Below are positions 8,929 to 17,808 of a DNA stretch of 44,687 nt, in pieces (within the stretch, counting starts at the first letter, position 1; each line of letters begins with the position of its first letter). The notes under the pieces were generated by a model. It saw only the letters and a program-made list of their open reading frames with translations, searched no databases and had not been told where the DNA came from. The stretch spans positions 1 to 44,687 of the forward strand of contig JANXRE010000087.1 in NCBI GenBank assembly GCA_025353165.1, given 5' to 3'. Origin of the DNA: Acidobacteriota bacterium (GTDB lineage Bacteria > Acidobacteriota > Terriglobia > Bryobacterales > Bryobacteraceae). The position numbers and the translations under genes were made by a program.

Positions 8929-9546
8929 TCACTTGATCTCGAGAATCTCTTTCTCTTTGGCCTTCACCGACTGGTCGAGCCTGGAGATGTTTCCATCCGT
9001 GAGCTTCTGCATCTCGTCCAGCGCCCGGCGTTCTTCGTCCTCGCTGATGGTCTTGTCCTTCAGCAACTTCTTCATTTGCTCGTTGGCGTCGCGCCGGACG
9101 TTGCGCATCGAGACCCGGTGGTCTTCCCCGATATGGTGCAGCCGTTTGACCAGATCCTTGCGCCGCTCCTCGGTCAGCGGCGGGACCGGCACCCGGACCA
9201 GCTTGCCGTCGTTGGAGGGATTCAGCCCGAGATCGGCGGCGCGGATGGCCTTATCGATGGGGCCGATCTGCGACGTATCCCAGGGCTGAACCGTGATGAG
9301 CGAAGGTTCCGGCACGTGCAGGGTGGCCACCTGGCTCAGGGGCGTCGGCGTCCCGTAATAGTCCACGCGAACGGAATCGAGCAACGAAACGGAGGCGCGG
9401 CCGGTACGGATGCCCGCCATGTTGTGCTGCAGGTCGGAGAGCACTTTCTCCATTTTGCTCTTCGCGTTCGCTTCCACCTGCTTCACGTTCTGAAACGGCG
9501 CGGCTGTTGCTGCCTGCGCGGCTATTGCTGCCTCATCTGGTTTCAT
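8929..9546 (-). CDS. frr: Ribosome recycling factor
   Basis: 205 residues. It splits post-termination ribosomes together with EF-G in the cytoplasm. The coiled three-helix domain (KMEKVLSDLQHNMAGIRTGRAS at the start of the core; DEMQKLTDGNISRLDQ at the end) and the beta/alpha domain (VDYYGTPTPLSQVA) are complete. The usual length is about 185, so there is a 20-residue Ala-rich extension. The ATG at 9546 has GAGG six bases upstream, while an internal GTG (9486), which would give 185 residues, has none, so I keep 9546. Last gene of the rpsB-tsf-pyrH-frr block, 17 bp after pyrH. Confidence 0.96.
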   Translation of the reverse strand: MKPDEAAIAAQAATAAPFQNVKQVEANAKSKMEKVLSDLQHNMAGIRTGRASVSLLDSVRVDYYGTPTPLSQVATLHVPEPSLITVQPWDTSQIGPIDKAIRAADLGLNPSNDGKLVRVPVPPLTEERRKDLVKRLHHIGEDHRVSMRNVRRDANEQMKKLLKDKTISEDEERRALDEMQKLTDGNISRLDQSVKAKEKEILEIK

Positions 9547-9563
9547 AAGAGACCTCGACCTTT

Positions 9564-10271
9564 TTAGTGGATCATCGTGCCGATGGGTTCACCCATCGCC
9601 ATTCGCATTATATTGCCACCGACGTTCAGATTGAAGACCTGTATCGGAAGCTTGTTGTCCCGGCACATGGCGACCGCGGAAGCATCGATGACGGCGAGCG
9701 AATTCGCGAGAACGTCATGATACGACACTTCGGTGTACATCACCGCGTCGGAAAACTTCAACGGGTCCTTGTCGTAAACGCCGTCCACCCGGGTAGCCTT
9801 CGCCACCACGCCGGCGCGGATTTCCAGAGCGCGAAGCACCGCCGCGGTGTCGGTTGAGAAATACGGATTGGACGTGCCCGCGGCGAACACCACGATGCGC
9901 CCCTTCTCCATGTGACGCATGGCGCGGCGGCGGATGTACGGCTCGGCCACCTGCCGCATCTCGATGGCGGTCATCACGCGGGTGGGCGTGCCGGTGCGCT
10001 CCAGCGCGTCCTGCAAGGCGAGAGCGTTCATCACGGTGGCGAGCATGCCCATGTGATCGGCGGTGACGCGATCCAGATTCTTGGCGGCCGCCGCCACGCC
10101 GCGAAAGAAGTTGCCGCCGCCCACCACCAAGCCAAGCTGAACGCCGGCGCGGGCGACTTCGGCGATCTCTTCCGCCAGCGAGATGACGCGGTCGGGGTCG
10201 ATGCCGAACCCCACCGGTCCGGCCATCACCTCGCCGCTAAGCTTTAAGAGGATGCGTTCGTGTCGGGGCAT
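9564..10271 (-). CDS. pyrH: UMP kinase
   Basis: 235 residues, normal size. It phosphorylates UMP to UDP in pyrimidine nucleotide synthesis and belongs to the amino-acid-kinase fold. Visible family motifs are RILLKLSGE at the N-terminus (phosphate loop), [12 protein letters not shown] (nucleotide/UMP contact), [15 protein letters not shown] (dimer and UMP region) and [12 protein letters not shown] (ATP site). Its ATG lies inside the end of tsf (28-bp overlap), indicating translational coupling. It is followed by frr, the common bacterial order. Confidence 0.97.
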   Translation of the reverse strand: MPRHERILLKLSGEVMAGPVGFGIDPDRVISLAEEIAEVARAGVQLGLVVGGGNFFRGVAAAAKNLDRVTADHMGMLATVMNALALQDALERTGTPTRVMTAIEMRQVAEPYIRRRAMRHMEKGRIVVFAAGTSNPYFSTDTAAVLRALEIRAGVVAKATRVDGVYDKDPLKFSDAVMYTEVSYHDVLANSLAVIDASAVAMCRDNKLPIQVFNLNVGGNIMRMAMGEPIGTMIH

Positions 10272-10888
10272 TTCTCGGCTTCCGCCTGAGCCGCCTCGCC
10301 GACCTTCATGCGCACAAAGCGGGCGACCTGAATATTTTCCTTCAGGATGGCGACCTTCTGCTTGATCATATCGCCGACCGTGATGGTGTTTTCCTTGATG
10401 AAGGGCTGCTCGTACAGGCAGACCTCTTCATAGTACTTCTGCATGCGGCCTTCGACGATGCGGTCCGCCATCTTCTCGGGCTTGCCTTCGGCGATCGCGC
10501 GGGCGCGCTGGATGTCCTTCTCTTTTTCCAGGTCCGCCGTGGTCACGTCTTCCTTGCGGATAAACTGCGGATCGGCCGCGGCTATCTGCATGGCGATATC
10601 GTGCACCAGGGCCTGAAAATCGGGGACGCGAGCCACGAAGTCGGATTCGCAATTCACCTCCACCAGCACGCCGAGCTGCGAACCGGGGTGGATGTAAGAA
10701 GCGATGACGCCCTGCTTGGTGGTGCGGGAAGCCTTCTTGGCGGCCGATGCCATGCCGCGCTTGCGAAGAACGACCTCCGCCTGGGCCAGGTCGCCAGTCG
10801 TCTCGACAAGAGCACTTTTGCATTCCATCATGCCCGCGCCAGTGCGATCGCGGAGCTGTTTCACAATTTGAGCGCTGATTTCTGCCAT
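10244..10888 (-). CDS. tsf: Elongation factor Ts
   Basis: 214 residues, the short single-core form rather than the about 280-residue E. coli form. It is the guanine-nucleotide exchange factor for EF-Tu. Visible parts are the N-terminal UBA-like module with [15 protein letters not shown], the core with [16 protein letters not shown], and the C-terminal [17 protein letters not shown]. It follows rpsB by 51 bp; that gap holds an 8-bp stem-loop (10905-10929), and I see no clear Shine-Dalgarno before the ATG. The 3' end overlaps pyrH by 28 bp. Confidence 0.97.
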   Translation of the reverse strand: MAEISAQIVKQLRDRTGAGMMECKSALVETTGDLAQAEVVLRKRGMASAAKKASRTTKQGVIASYIHPGSQLGVLVEVNCESDFVARVPDFQALVHDIAMQIAAADPQFIRKEDVTTADLEKEKDIQRARAIAEGKPEKMADRIVEGRMQKYYEEVCLYEQPFIKENTITVGDMIKQKVAILKENIQVARFVRMKVGEAAQAEAEKCPDTNASS

Positions 10889-10904
10889 GGTTTTGAATTG
10901 GGCG

Positions 10905-10929
10905 GCGGGAGGTAAGAAACGCCTCCCGC
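10905..10929 (-). promoter_or_regulatory. Stem-loop in the rpsB-tsf gap
   Basis: gcgggagg pairs perfectly with cctcccgc around a 9-nt loop. The loop lies about 17 nt before the tsf start. No T-run follows on the minus strand, so it is not an obvious terminator. It could be an mRNA processing or stability element, or a translational control site, that sets the ratio of S2 to EF-Ts. Function inferred. Confidence 0.45.
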
Positions 10930-10939
10930 GCGGTTAAGA

Positions 10940-11845
10940 TTACTTTTCTCCGGCGTTGCTGGCGGCCCCGACCACTTCTTCGGTGGTTTGGGCGACAGGC
11001 CCCTTGCGCGAGAGCGACATCGAGGGCAGGTCCTCGTCGGGAATGCTCTCGGCCATGAGTTGCTCGGCATACTTCGGATCGAAGTACGTCGTGTCCGCCG
11101 GGATATCTTCCATCGCCGTATCTTCCGCGATGACCTTGTCGGCTGAGAAATCGTGCTCCGTCGCGAGCGCGCGGCCTTCGATGACCGCGTCGGCGACCTT
11201 GGTGGTGAACAGGCGGATCGCGCGCAGGGCGTCGTCATTGCCCGGGATCACGTAATCCACTTCGTCTGGATCGCAGTTGGTGTCCACCACGGCGACCACT
11301 GGAATCCCCAGCTTCCGGGCTTCGCTCACCGCGATCGCTTCTTTGTTCGAATCGACCACGAACAGTAGATCCGGCAGACCGGGCATGTCCTTGATGCCGG
11401 ACAGGTTCTGGCTGAGGTGCTTGCGCTCCCGCTCCAGCCGGATGATTTCCTTCTTGGCGCGGCCTTCCCAATTGGCTTCGGTCGCCATCGCCTCCAGTTC
11501 CTTCAGCCGCTTGATGGACTTCTGAACCGTCAGCATGTTGGTGAGCAATCCGCCCAGCCACCGCTGGTTAACGTAGTACTGCTGGCAGCGCGTAGCTTCC
11601 TCGGCAACTGCCTCCTGCGCCTGCCGCTTGGTGCCGACAAACAGGACGTTCTTGCCGGAGGCGGCCTGCTCGGCCACGTACCGCATTGCGTCTTTGAAGA
11701 GCTTCAGGGTCTTCTGAAGGTCGATGATGTAGATGCCGTTGCGTTCGCCAAAGATATACTCCTTCATCTTTGGATTCCAGCGCTTGGTCTGGTGCCCGAA
11801 ATGAACGCCTGCTTCGAGCAATTCCTTCATACTGATCTGGGGCAA
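10940..11845 (-). CDS. rpsB: 30S ribosomal protein S2
   Basis: 301 residues. S2 binds the 30S head-body junction. The family N-terminus ([22 protein letters not shown]), the coiled-coil insert ([14 protein letters not shown]) and the conserved [19 protein letters not shown] and [23 protein letters not shown] are intact. The C-terminal about 60 residues (from [10 protein letters not shown]) are an acidic, low-complexity extension beyond the usual about 240 residues, seen in several phyla. First gene of the rpsB-tsf-pyrH-frr set. The terminator-like hairpin of rpsI lies about 70 bp upstream, so it may have a promoter of its own in 11846-11913, which I cannot define. Confidence 0.97.
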   Translation of the reverse strand: MPQISMKELLEAGVHFGHQTKRWNPKMKEYIFGERNGIYIIDLQKTLKLFKDAMRYVAEQAASGKNVLFVGTKRQAQEAVAEEATRCQQYYVNQRWLGGLLTNMLTVQKSIKRLKELEAMATEANWEGRAKKEIIRLERERKHLSQNLSGIKDMPGLPDLLFVVDSNKEAIAVSEARKLGIPVVAVVDTNCDPDEVDYVIPGNDDALRAIRLFTTKVADAVIEGRALATEHDFSADKVIAEDTAMEDIPADTTYFDPKYAEQLMAESIPDEDLPSMSLSRKGPVAQTTEEVVGAASNAGEK

Positions 11846-11913
11846 ATTATCTCCTTAGAGTAAACGGCCAGCCCCGCGCACGCCCAAACGGAATTTTTGC
11901 GCGGAGTGGATGG

Positions 11914-11946
11914 TGAATAAAAGCGAGGGCGGAGTGATCCGCCCCC
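11914..11946 (-). terminator. Terminator-like hairpin after rpsI
   Basis: On the minus strand GGGCGGA-TCAC-TCCGCCC (plus coordinates 11927-11944) forms a 7-bp GC stem with a 4-nt loop, followed by TCGCTTTTATT. This fits a rho-independent terminator, or a partial one that modulates read-through from rplM-rpsI into rpsB. Confidence 0.6.
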
Positions 11947-11950
11947 GAAA

Positions 11951-12346
11951 CTAGCGTTTGGAGAACTGGAACCGCTTACGGGCTCCCTTTTGGCCGTACT
12001 TCTTACGCTCGTGGATGCGAGCGTCACGGCTAAGGAAACCGAGTTCTTTTAACTTACCGCGCAGCTCCGAGTTGAACTCGATAAGCGCGCGGGCAATTCC
12101 CAACCTGGCGGCGCCGGCTTGACCCGTGTGCCCGCCGCCGTTGGCGAGGATGATGACATCGAACTTTTCAGCCGTCTCGGTGGCGAGCAGCGGCTGCCTC
12201 ACGACGAAACGGGCGGCCTCGTTCATGAAATAGTTTTCAAACGTCCGGCCGTTGACCTTGATCTGGCCTTTGCCCGGACGGAGGAACACCCGCGCCACGG
12301 ACGACTTGCGGCGGCCTGTCCCGATATGTTGAACCAACGTTGGCAC
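11951..12346 (-). CDS. rpsI: 30S ribosomal protein S9
   Basis: 131 residues, normal length. It has the family signature [19 protein letters not shown] and the basic C-terminal tail [17 protein letters not shown], whose final Lys-Arg reaches the P-site tRNA. The N-terminus [17 protein letters not shown] is typical. Cotranscribed with rplM, 27 bp downstream of it, as in most bacteria. A terminator-like hairpin follows its stop. Confidence 0.97.
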   Translation of the reverse strand: MPTLVQHIGTGRRKSSVARVFLRPGKGQIKVNGRTFENYFMNEAARFVVRQPLLATETAEKFDVIILANGGGHTGQAGAARLGIARALIEFNSELRGKLKELGFLSRDARIHERKKYGQKGARKRFQFSKR

Positions 12347-12373
12347 TCTTTATTCCTAACCTCGCGTGTGTAA

Positions 12374-12805
12374 CTACCGGACCGTCATCGCCACCGGCTT
12401 CTGCGCCTGGTGCGGATGTTGATCGCCTGCATAAACCTTGAGTTTCCTGTACATATGCTTGCCGAGCTTGTTCTTCGGCAGCATTCCCTTGATCGCCTCT
12501 TCCACCAGTTTCTGCGGGCGCTTGGCGCGCACGTCGCGGGCCTGCGTTTCGACCAGGCCTCCGGGGTAGCCGGAGTGACGGCGGTAGAGTTTCTGTTCTT
12601 CCTTCTTGCCGGTGAGACGTACTTTCGCCGCGTTCACCACAACCACGTGATCGCCCGTGTCGAGAAACGGTGTATAGCTGGGCTTGTGCTTGCCCATGAG
12701 GACGCGCGCGGCCTGGGCGGCCAGGCGGCCCAGCACTTTTTGATCGGCGTCGATCACGTGCCAGGCATGCACGACTTCAGCCTGGGACGGGACTTGGGTT
12801 TTCAT
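12374..12805 (-). CDS. rplM: 50S ribosomal protein L13
   Basis: 143 residues, the standard size. Recognised by [19 protein letters not shown] near the N-terminus, the central [18 protein letters not shown], and the C-terminal [20 protein letters not shown]13 is an early-assembly large-subunit protein. First gene of the rplM-rpsI operon, with a promoter-like sequence 39-69 bp upstream. Confidence 0.97.
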   Translation of the reverse strand: MKTQVPSQAEVVHAWHVIDADQKVLGRLAAQAARVLMGKHKPSYTPFLDTGDHVVVVNAAKVRLTGKKEEQKLYRRHSGYPGGLVETQARDVRAKRPQKLVEEAIKGMLPKNKLGKHMYRKLKVYAGDQHPHQAQKPVAMTVR

Positions 12806-12843
12806 TCGGACAGACCTTCTTCAGTCGAGACTTACAAACTAAC

Positions 12844-12874
12844 AGTTTAGCGGATTCCAGGCGGGTGTTGTCAA
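12844..12874 (-). promoter_or_regulatory. Promoter of the rplM-rpsI operon
   Basis: On the minus strand TTGACA (12874-12869), a perfect -35, is followed after 19 bp by TAAACT (12849-12844), a 4/6 match to TATAAT. The spacing is slightly long. It sits 39 bp before the rplM ATG, as expected for a ribosomal-protein operon promoter. Confidence 0.55.
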
Positions 12875-13222
12875 ATTTCAATAGTCTGCGGGACGCCAAC
12901 TCGCATCGCTACTCACCGGAACGAAGTACGGATGGCCCGCGGATCTGCTCAAAAGCCGGGTTATCCGGGTGGATCGAGAAGTTGGATTCCCGGGACAGCA
13001 CCTCGGACTCCAAGCGGCGGGTCGCCGAGGTGAACTGTGACCTCCATACAGCAGAGCGCGAGTGATGACGACGCATAGGGACGCGGCTTCGGTGTAGCCG
13101 GTACGCTGTCCAGAGTAGACGCCGTGGTCCATGCGAATCAGAACGGTTTCCACCGCCGCGACATTCGGCGTTTCGCCGATCGCGCTCTTCGGTACTCCAC
13201 GATGAAGCCGCCGAATGAACTC
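12875..13222 (-). other. 348-bp intergenic stretch with a short protein-like reading
   Basis: No gene I can name. On the minus strand, just after the stop of the NHL protein, about 60 codons (13210 to about 13030) read as plausible protein (GETPNVAAVETVLIRMDHG... GYTEAASLCVVITRALLYGG). The reading then turns Arg/Pro/Ser-rich and looks non-coding. There is no good start or ribosome site. It may be the remnant of a small gene. Confidence 0.3.
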
Positions 13223-16200
13223 CTACGTTCCCGTCCCCGTCAACACTATCGTTTGCGGGCTGCCCGAGCCGCTGTAGCTGACATCCAGCGTCGCGACCCT
13301 CGTTCCGGTCGCCGTGGGCTTGAATGTCAGGCCGATGGTGCAGCTTGTCCCGGCGGGTACGCTGCTCCCGCAGGTATTGAAGGCGATGGTGAAGTCCCCG
13401 GCGGCGGCGCCCGCGAGGGCGATCCCGCTACCGCTGAAAGCGATCGCCGTTCCTCCCAGGTTCGTAACCGCAATGGCTCCCACCGAGCTCGCTGTTCCCA
13501 CCTTCTCGCTGGAAAAAATCAGCCGCGTCGTGGACAGGGTCACCTGCGCGCCCACCGCGATGGTCACTCCGGGCTGGCTCGTATTGCCACCCACCGTGAT
13601 GGAAACCGGGACTGAGGCGATCGGCCGGGTGGCACTGGGAATCTGCGCGGTGATCTGAAAAACCCCCAACTCTCCCGGCACGGCCCCTACCGATTGCGGC
13701 TGCTCGGCTTGGCCGTCGATGGTGACGGTCACGGGCGAGATGGCATCCATCCCGGTCGCATATAGCGTAATCGACTGCCCGGCCGCAGCCGGTCTGGCCG
13801 GCGAATTCACCGAACTGTTCCGGTTGATCGCCGATGCCTGGCCCGTACCGGCGCCTCCGGCGGTATACAGGCCCGGCGCCGTCGAGGCTACCTGCACTGT
13901 CACCGGCGCGGACGTGTGGCCCGCATACTGAACCGCGATTTGCGCCGTCTGGCCGGCGAGCGTTTGCACGAGCGCGGCTACCTGGGTGGACCACGAATAC
14001 AGAATGGGGACCGGAGCGCCGTTGATCAGAACGCTGGTTCCCGCCAAAGTTGTCGTCACCTGGCCATTGGAGTCGTACTGAATTCCGGCCAGCATATCTG
14101 GACCCAGCGCCGATCCGTAGATCACCACTAACTCGCCGGGAGAAATTGCGCCGGGCAGGTTGCTTGCGCCATTGACCACGGATTGGATGGCCGTCGTGCT
14201 GGGGAGCGGCTGCAGCACCCGCACCGAGTTGTTGCCCGCGTCGGCTACATACAGGTTCCCGGAAGCATCGAGCGAAATTCCGCCGGGAATGTTGAGCAGC
14301 GCCAGTGCGGCCGGACCGCCGTCTCCGGAATAGCCCTGCTGTCCGGTTCCCGCGATGGTCCGGATTACGCCGTCCGGGGACACGCGCCGGACGCGCGAGC
14401 CCGGGCCGGCGATGAACAGATTGCCGGCGGCGTCGGCCGCGACCCCCGACGGGGACGCAAGCTGAGCCTGAGTCGCGAGTCCGCCGTCCCCGGAGTGTCC
14501 CGGCATTCCAGTCCCGGCGACGGTTTGGATCAAGCCACCGGCGAGCACCTCCCGGACAACGTTGTTCCGGGTGTCGGCAATGAAGACGTTGCCGCTCGAG
14601 TCCACCGCGACGCCTTGCGGGGCATTCAATTGCGCCTGGGCTGCCTGTCCGCCGTCCCCGGAATACCCGGAGTAGCCGTTTCCAGCGATGGTGCTAATCA
14701 CGCCGCCCGGCGTCACCATGCGCACCACGCTGCTGTAGAATTCCGTGATATACAGATTGCCGGTGGCGTCGACGGCCACGCCAAAGGGGCCGTGCAGATG
14801 AGCGCCGGTGGCCGATCCGCCATCGCCCGAGTAGCCCGCGTCGCCGGTCCCGGCCACGGTCGTAATGTTGCCGCCGGCGGAGATCATGCGGACCCGGTTG
14901 TTCCGGGTATCGGCGATGTAGACGTTGCCTTGCGCGTCCGTCGCGACACCCCGCGGAAGATTCAGTTGAGCCGCGGCCCCCGGCCCGCTATCGCCGCCAT
15001 ATCCGCCGACGCCGGTGCCGGCTAACGTCGTGATGGATCCATCGATGCCGATCTTGCGGACGCGCGAGTTCCGCGTGTCCGAGACATAGACGTTGCCGGC
15101 CGCATCGCGCGCCACTCCGCTTGGACCGTTGAATTGGGCGTTGGCAGCCGCTCCGCCGTCTCCGGCGTAACTGAACAGTCCGTTCCCGGCGACGGTGTTG
15201 ATTGTGCCCGAGGAACCAATTTGACGGATGACGTAGTTCGGGAGGTCGGCTACGTAAATCGAATTGTCCGGCGCAACGGCCAGGCCCCACGGGCCTCCCA
15301 ACAGCGTCTGGGTGCCGGTGCTGCCGCTGGTTCCCGTCCCAGCCAGGGTCGAGATGGTTCCGTCGGCGGATACTTTTCGCACCCGCGCGCCGTAGTACTC
15401 GGTGATATAGAGGTTGCCCGTGCTGTCCAGCGCGATCGCGATCGGCTCGGCAAGCGATGCCGCGGTTGCCGGGCCGCCGTCGCCCGGCGAGCTGGTACCA
15501 TGTCCGGCGTACACCGCGATGTTGCCGTCGGTGGTGATCTTGCGAACGTCGGCGTTGCCGCTTTCGAGGATGTAGATGTTGCCGGAAGAATCGACGGCCA
15601 CATCATAGGGCATCGCCAGGCTGGACGCGGTGGCCGGCGCGCCGTTGCCCCCGGCGCCCGGGTAGCCGGATCCGGCGATGGTGCCAATGAGGCCGCCCGG
15701 CGTGACCTGCCGGATCGCGTGGTTCTCCATGTCGGCGATGTACAGATTCCCGGACTTGTCGACCGCCAGGCCGGAGGGATGAGACAGGCGCGCCTCGGTG
15801 GCCGCGCCTCCGTCCCCGCTGTAGCCCGTAATTCGGACGCCCGCGACCGTCGAGATGATGCCGCCCGGCGTAACCATTCGCACCACGTCATTATCGGCGT
15901 CGGCGATATAGAGGTTCCCGGCGGAGTCGACGGCCAACCCTTCGGGCCCGTTCAATTGCGCGCTGGTCGCCGGTCCGCCGTCGCCGGAAAAGCCCGGGCG
16001 CGAGTTACCCGCGACCACGGTCAGGACGCCTTTGGTATCCAGCTTGAAAACCGAGTTCATGCTGCCGAAGTACACGTTGCCGGCCGCGTCGGCGGCAAGC
16101 CGGTGCGGCTGTCCGATGGCGACGCTGGTGGCCGCGGCGGGCGTAGCCGGACCGCTGCCCCCGGCGACGGTGGAAATGCGGTAAGACTGGGCGAAAGCCG

Positions 16201-16270
16201 TAGCGACGGTCAAGCACAGCGATACAGCGAAGCGGACGGAGAGACCCCGTCCGCAAGAAATGCTCACCAT
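13223..16270 (-). CDS. Secreted NHL-repeat protein with TIGR03437-like and Ig-like C-terminal domains
   Basis: 1015 residues from the ATG at 16270, preceded by AGGGG; a TTG at 16306 would add 12 residues. Signal peptide at about 1-28 (VSLCLTVATAFA). Residues about 30-700 are twelve NHL-type repeats of about 55 residues each. The typical unit has GDGGPAT.A.L..P.G.A.D..GN.YIAD...N.VR...... I.T.AG, enough for two six-bladed beta-propellers. A TIGR03437-like domain follows (ISPGELVVIYGSALGP onward, to about 900), a family described from Solibacter. The last about 100 residues are an Ig-like/choice-of-anchor-D type domain (IAVTNLGGTAIAFSGSG... LTGTG). Probably cell-surface or extracellular; ligand and role unknown. 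Monocistronic. A -10-like TATACT on the minus strand lies at 16318-16313. Confidence 0.9.
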   Translation of the reverse strand: MVSISCGRGLSVRFAVSLCLTVATAFAQSYRISTVAGGSGPATPAAATSVAIGQPHRLAADAAGNVYFGSMNSVFKLDTKGVLTVVAGNSRPGFSGDGGPATSAQLNGPEGLAVDSAGNLYIADADNDVVRMVTPGGIISTVAGVRITGYSGDGGAATEARLSHPSGLAVDKSGNLYIADMENHAIRQVTPGGLIGTIAGSGYPGAGGNGAPATASSLAMPYDVAVDSSGNIYILESGNADVRKITTDGNIAVYAGHGTSSPGDGGPATAASLAEPIAIALDSTGNLYITEYYGARVRKVSADGTISTLAGTGTSGSTGTQTLLGGPWGLAVAPDNSIYVADLPNYVIRQIGSSGTINTVAGNGLFSYAGDGGAAANAQFNGPSGVARDAAGNVYVSDTRNSRVRKIGIDGSITTLAGTGVGGYGGDSGPGAAAQLNLPRGVATDAQGNVYIADTRNNRVRMISAGGNITTVAGTGDAGYSGDGGSATGAHLHGPFGVAVDATGNLYITEFYSSVVRMVTPGGVISTIAGNGYSGYSGDGGQAAQAQLNAPQGVAVDSSGNVFIADTRNNVVREVLAGGLIQTVAGTGMPGHSGDGGLATQAQLASPSGVAADAAGNLFIAGPGSRVRRVSPDGVIRTIAGTGQQGYSGDGGPAALALLNIPGGISLDASGNLYVADAGNNSVRVLQPLPSTTAIQSVVNGASNLPGAISPGELVVIYGSALGPDMLAGIQYDSNGQVTTTLAGTSVLINGAPVPILYSWSTQVAALVQTLAGQTAQIAVQYAGHTSAPVTVQVASTAPGLYTAGGAGTGQASAINRNSSVNSPARPAAAGQSITLYATGMDAISPVTVTIDGQAEQPQSVGAVPGELGVFQITAQIPSATRPIASVPVSITVGGNTSQPGVTIAVGAQVTLSTTRLIFSSEKVGTASSVGAIAVTNLGGTAIAFSGSGIALAGAAAGDFTIAFNTCGSSVPAGTSCTIGLTFKPTATGTRVATLDVSYSGSGSPQTIVLTGTGT

Positions 16271-16359
16271 TTGGTGGTGTACCCCTAAGTCAAAAGGATT
16301 GCGCAACCCATAAGTATAGCGACCTCCCGGCCCAACCGACGTGATGAAAGGGACGTTTT

Positions 16360-16409
16360 GCGTGGCGCACGCACTCGTGCGTGCCGCGTCGCCACTCTTG
16401 GCGACGCCA
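16360..16409 (-). repeat. Double-hairpin interspersed repeat, copy A
   Basis: One of four related about 50-bp elements in the window, here in inverse orientation to copies C and D. Hairpin 1 is GCGTCGCCA-AGAG-TGGCGACGC (9-bp stem); hairpin 2 is CACGCA-CGAG-TGCGTG. It lies directly before, and seems to replace, the N-terminus of a vapB-like antitoxin remnant. Confidence 0.85.
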
Positions 16410-16412
16410 GCC

Positions 16413-16740
16413 TTTGCATATCGTGATCCCGCGCGAGGCTCGAGACACCCTGCAAGTGAAACCCGGCGAAAAACTGCTCGTAGCCGTCCGTGGAGAGAGG
16501 GTAATTGTACTTAAAGAAGCCCAAGTCTCCCCACGCGGCGATTCGGCCTTCCTCCGGCGGCACGGCAGGCTCCGTCTGGATACAAGCGTCTTCATTTACC
16601 AGTTCGGAGCCCACGTTCGATATCGGGCTCGGATCGTGGGGGATACTGTGAACACCGGCACGAGCTGCGTCTGGGAGCTTTCAGCTTGTGACCTCCGATC
16701 ACCGCATCATCGAATCGACGCTCGTGCGAGTGATTGAGTA
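16413..16740 (+). pseudogene. Decayed vapBC toxin-antitoxin module
   Basis: Three recognisable pieces in one 330-bp stretch. First, an AbrB/SpoVT-type antitoxin body without its start: IVIPREARDTLQVKPGEKLL then VAVRGERVIVLKEAQ (16420-16530). Second, in the same frame, a PIN-toxin N-terminus, LDTSVFIYQFGAHVRY (about 16576-16625), with the first catalytic Asp. Third, in another frame after a deletion, a PIN-like C-terminus, FQLVTSDHRIIESTLVRVIE, ending in TAG at 16740. The middle of the toxin and the C-terminus of the antitoxin are missing, so neither product can work. The antitoxin's first residues are replaced by repeat copy A. PIN toxins are RNases; this one is dead. Confidence 0.7.
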
Positions 16741-16791
16741 GACGCACAACAAAACAGCCCTCGTACGTCTAAAGTAGTCAGTGGGTAAATT

Positions 16792-17808
16792 GTGTTCATA
16801 AAACGGTGGGCTTGCGGTGGCGCGGCCTTGCTGATCTGCGCTTGCACGCCGCGGCAAGCGGCGCCACCAGATCACGCCCGCGCTGCCCGGGCCCCGAGCG
16901 CCGCGGCCGTCGTGCGCGCGACCGGCATCGTGCAGGCGCTCGAGTGGCAGTCCGTCCGGGTGCCGCAGATGTCCGGCGTGGGCGGATTCGATATCACCCT
17001 CACCAAACTGATCCCCAACGGGGCAAAGGTCTCCAAGGGCGACACGCTCGTGGAGTTCGACCGACTCACTGTCCTGGACCAGGAGCGCGACGCCAAGGCG
17101 CTGCTGGAAGATTTCGCGCACCAGTTGGACGAGCGGAACGCCCAGGTCCGGAGCCAGCAAGTGACGCGCGCGTCACAGATCCGCGAGGCGCAGGCCGACC
17201 TGGAGAAAGCACAACTGCAATTGCGCAAGGGGCCCGTGCTGAGCAATCTCGATCGCATGAAGAACGAGGCCAAGGCGGCCAGTTCGCAATTGAGACTCGC
17301 CAGTCTTAAGAAATCCGACGCGCTGCGGGTCACCGCCGAGCAGGCTTCCATCCGCATCCTGGAATTGAAGCGCCAACGGCAGCAGGTTACGCTGGAGCGG
17401 CTGCAAGACAACCTGGATCGCCTGATCGTGAAAGCGCCTCTGGACGGCATGGTCTCGCATGAAAACGTCTGGCGGCAGGGATCCATGGGACCGCCGCAAG
17501 TGGGCGACCGCATGTACCCGGGGATGCCCGTGCTGCGCGTCTTCAATCCCGCCCGCATGGTGGTGCAGGCGACCGTGGACGAGCCCGACTTCGCCTCGGT
17601 GTCGAGCGCGACTCGGGCGCGCGTGTTTCTCGATGCGTATCCCGGGGTGTCGTTCGATGCCACGCTGCTGGCGGCCAGTCCGGTGGCGACGGCGGGCATG
17701 GACTCGCCGGTGCGGAATTTCAACGCGGTCTTTCGCATTGAACAGCAAAGCGCGCAGTTGCTCCCGGACCTGTCGGCCGCGCTGGAAATCACGAAGGTGA
17801 ATCGATGA
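16792..17808 (+). CDS. HlyD-type efflux adaptor (lipoprotein), first of three
   Basis: 338 residues from a GTG start. A short signal with a lipobox-like LICAC (Cys about 19) makes it a probable lipoprotein. The barrel-sandwich (VPQMSGVGGFDITLTKLIPNGAKVSKGDTLVEF ... VKAPLDGMVSHEN) flanks a helical hairpin at about 100-200; the C-terminal beta-barrel (MVVQATVDEPDFASV) is present. It should link an inner-membrane exporter to an outer-membrane channel. It is the first gene of a tightly packed set, with its stop overlapping the next start by 4 bp (ATGA). No ATPase or channel is encoded nearby. Upstream is the dead vapBC region. Confidence 0.88.
   Translation: MFIKRWACGGAALLICACTPRQAAPPDHARAARAPSAAAVVRATGIVQALEWQSVRVPQMSGVGGFDITLTKLIPNGAKVSKGDTLVEFDRLTVLDQERDAKALLEDFAHQLDERNAQVRSQQVTRASQIREAQADLEKAQLQLRKGPVLSNLDRMKNEAKAASSQLRLASLKKSDALRVTAEQASIRILELKRQRQQVTLERLQDNLDRLIVKAPLDGMVSHENVWRQGSMGPPQVGDRMYPGMPVLRVFNPARMVVQATVDEPDFASVSSATRARVFLDAYPGVSFDATLLAASPVATAGMDSPVRNFNAVFRIEQQSAQLLPDLSAALEITKVNR

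Noticed and set aside
12875-13222. tRNA or small RNA gene in the rplM-NHL gap
   Set aside because: No cloverleaf, anticodon loop or terminator could be formed by eye.
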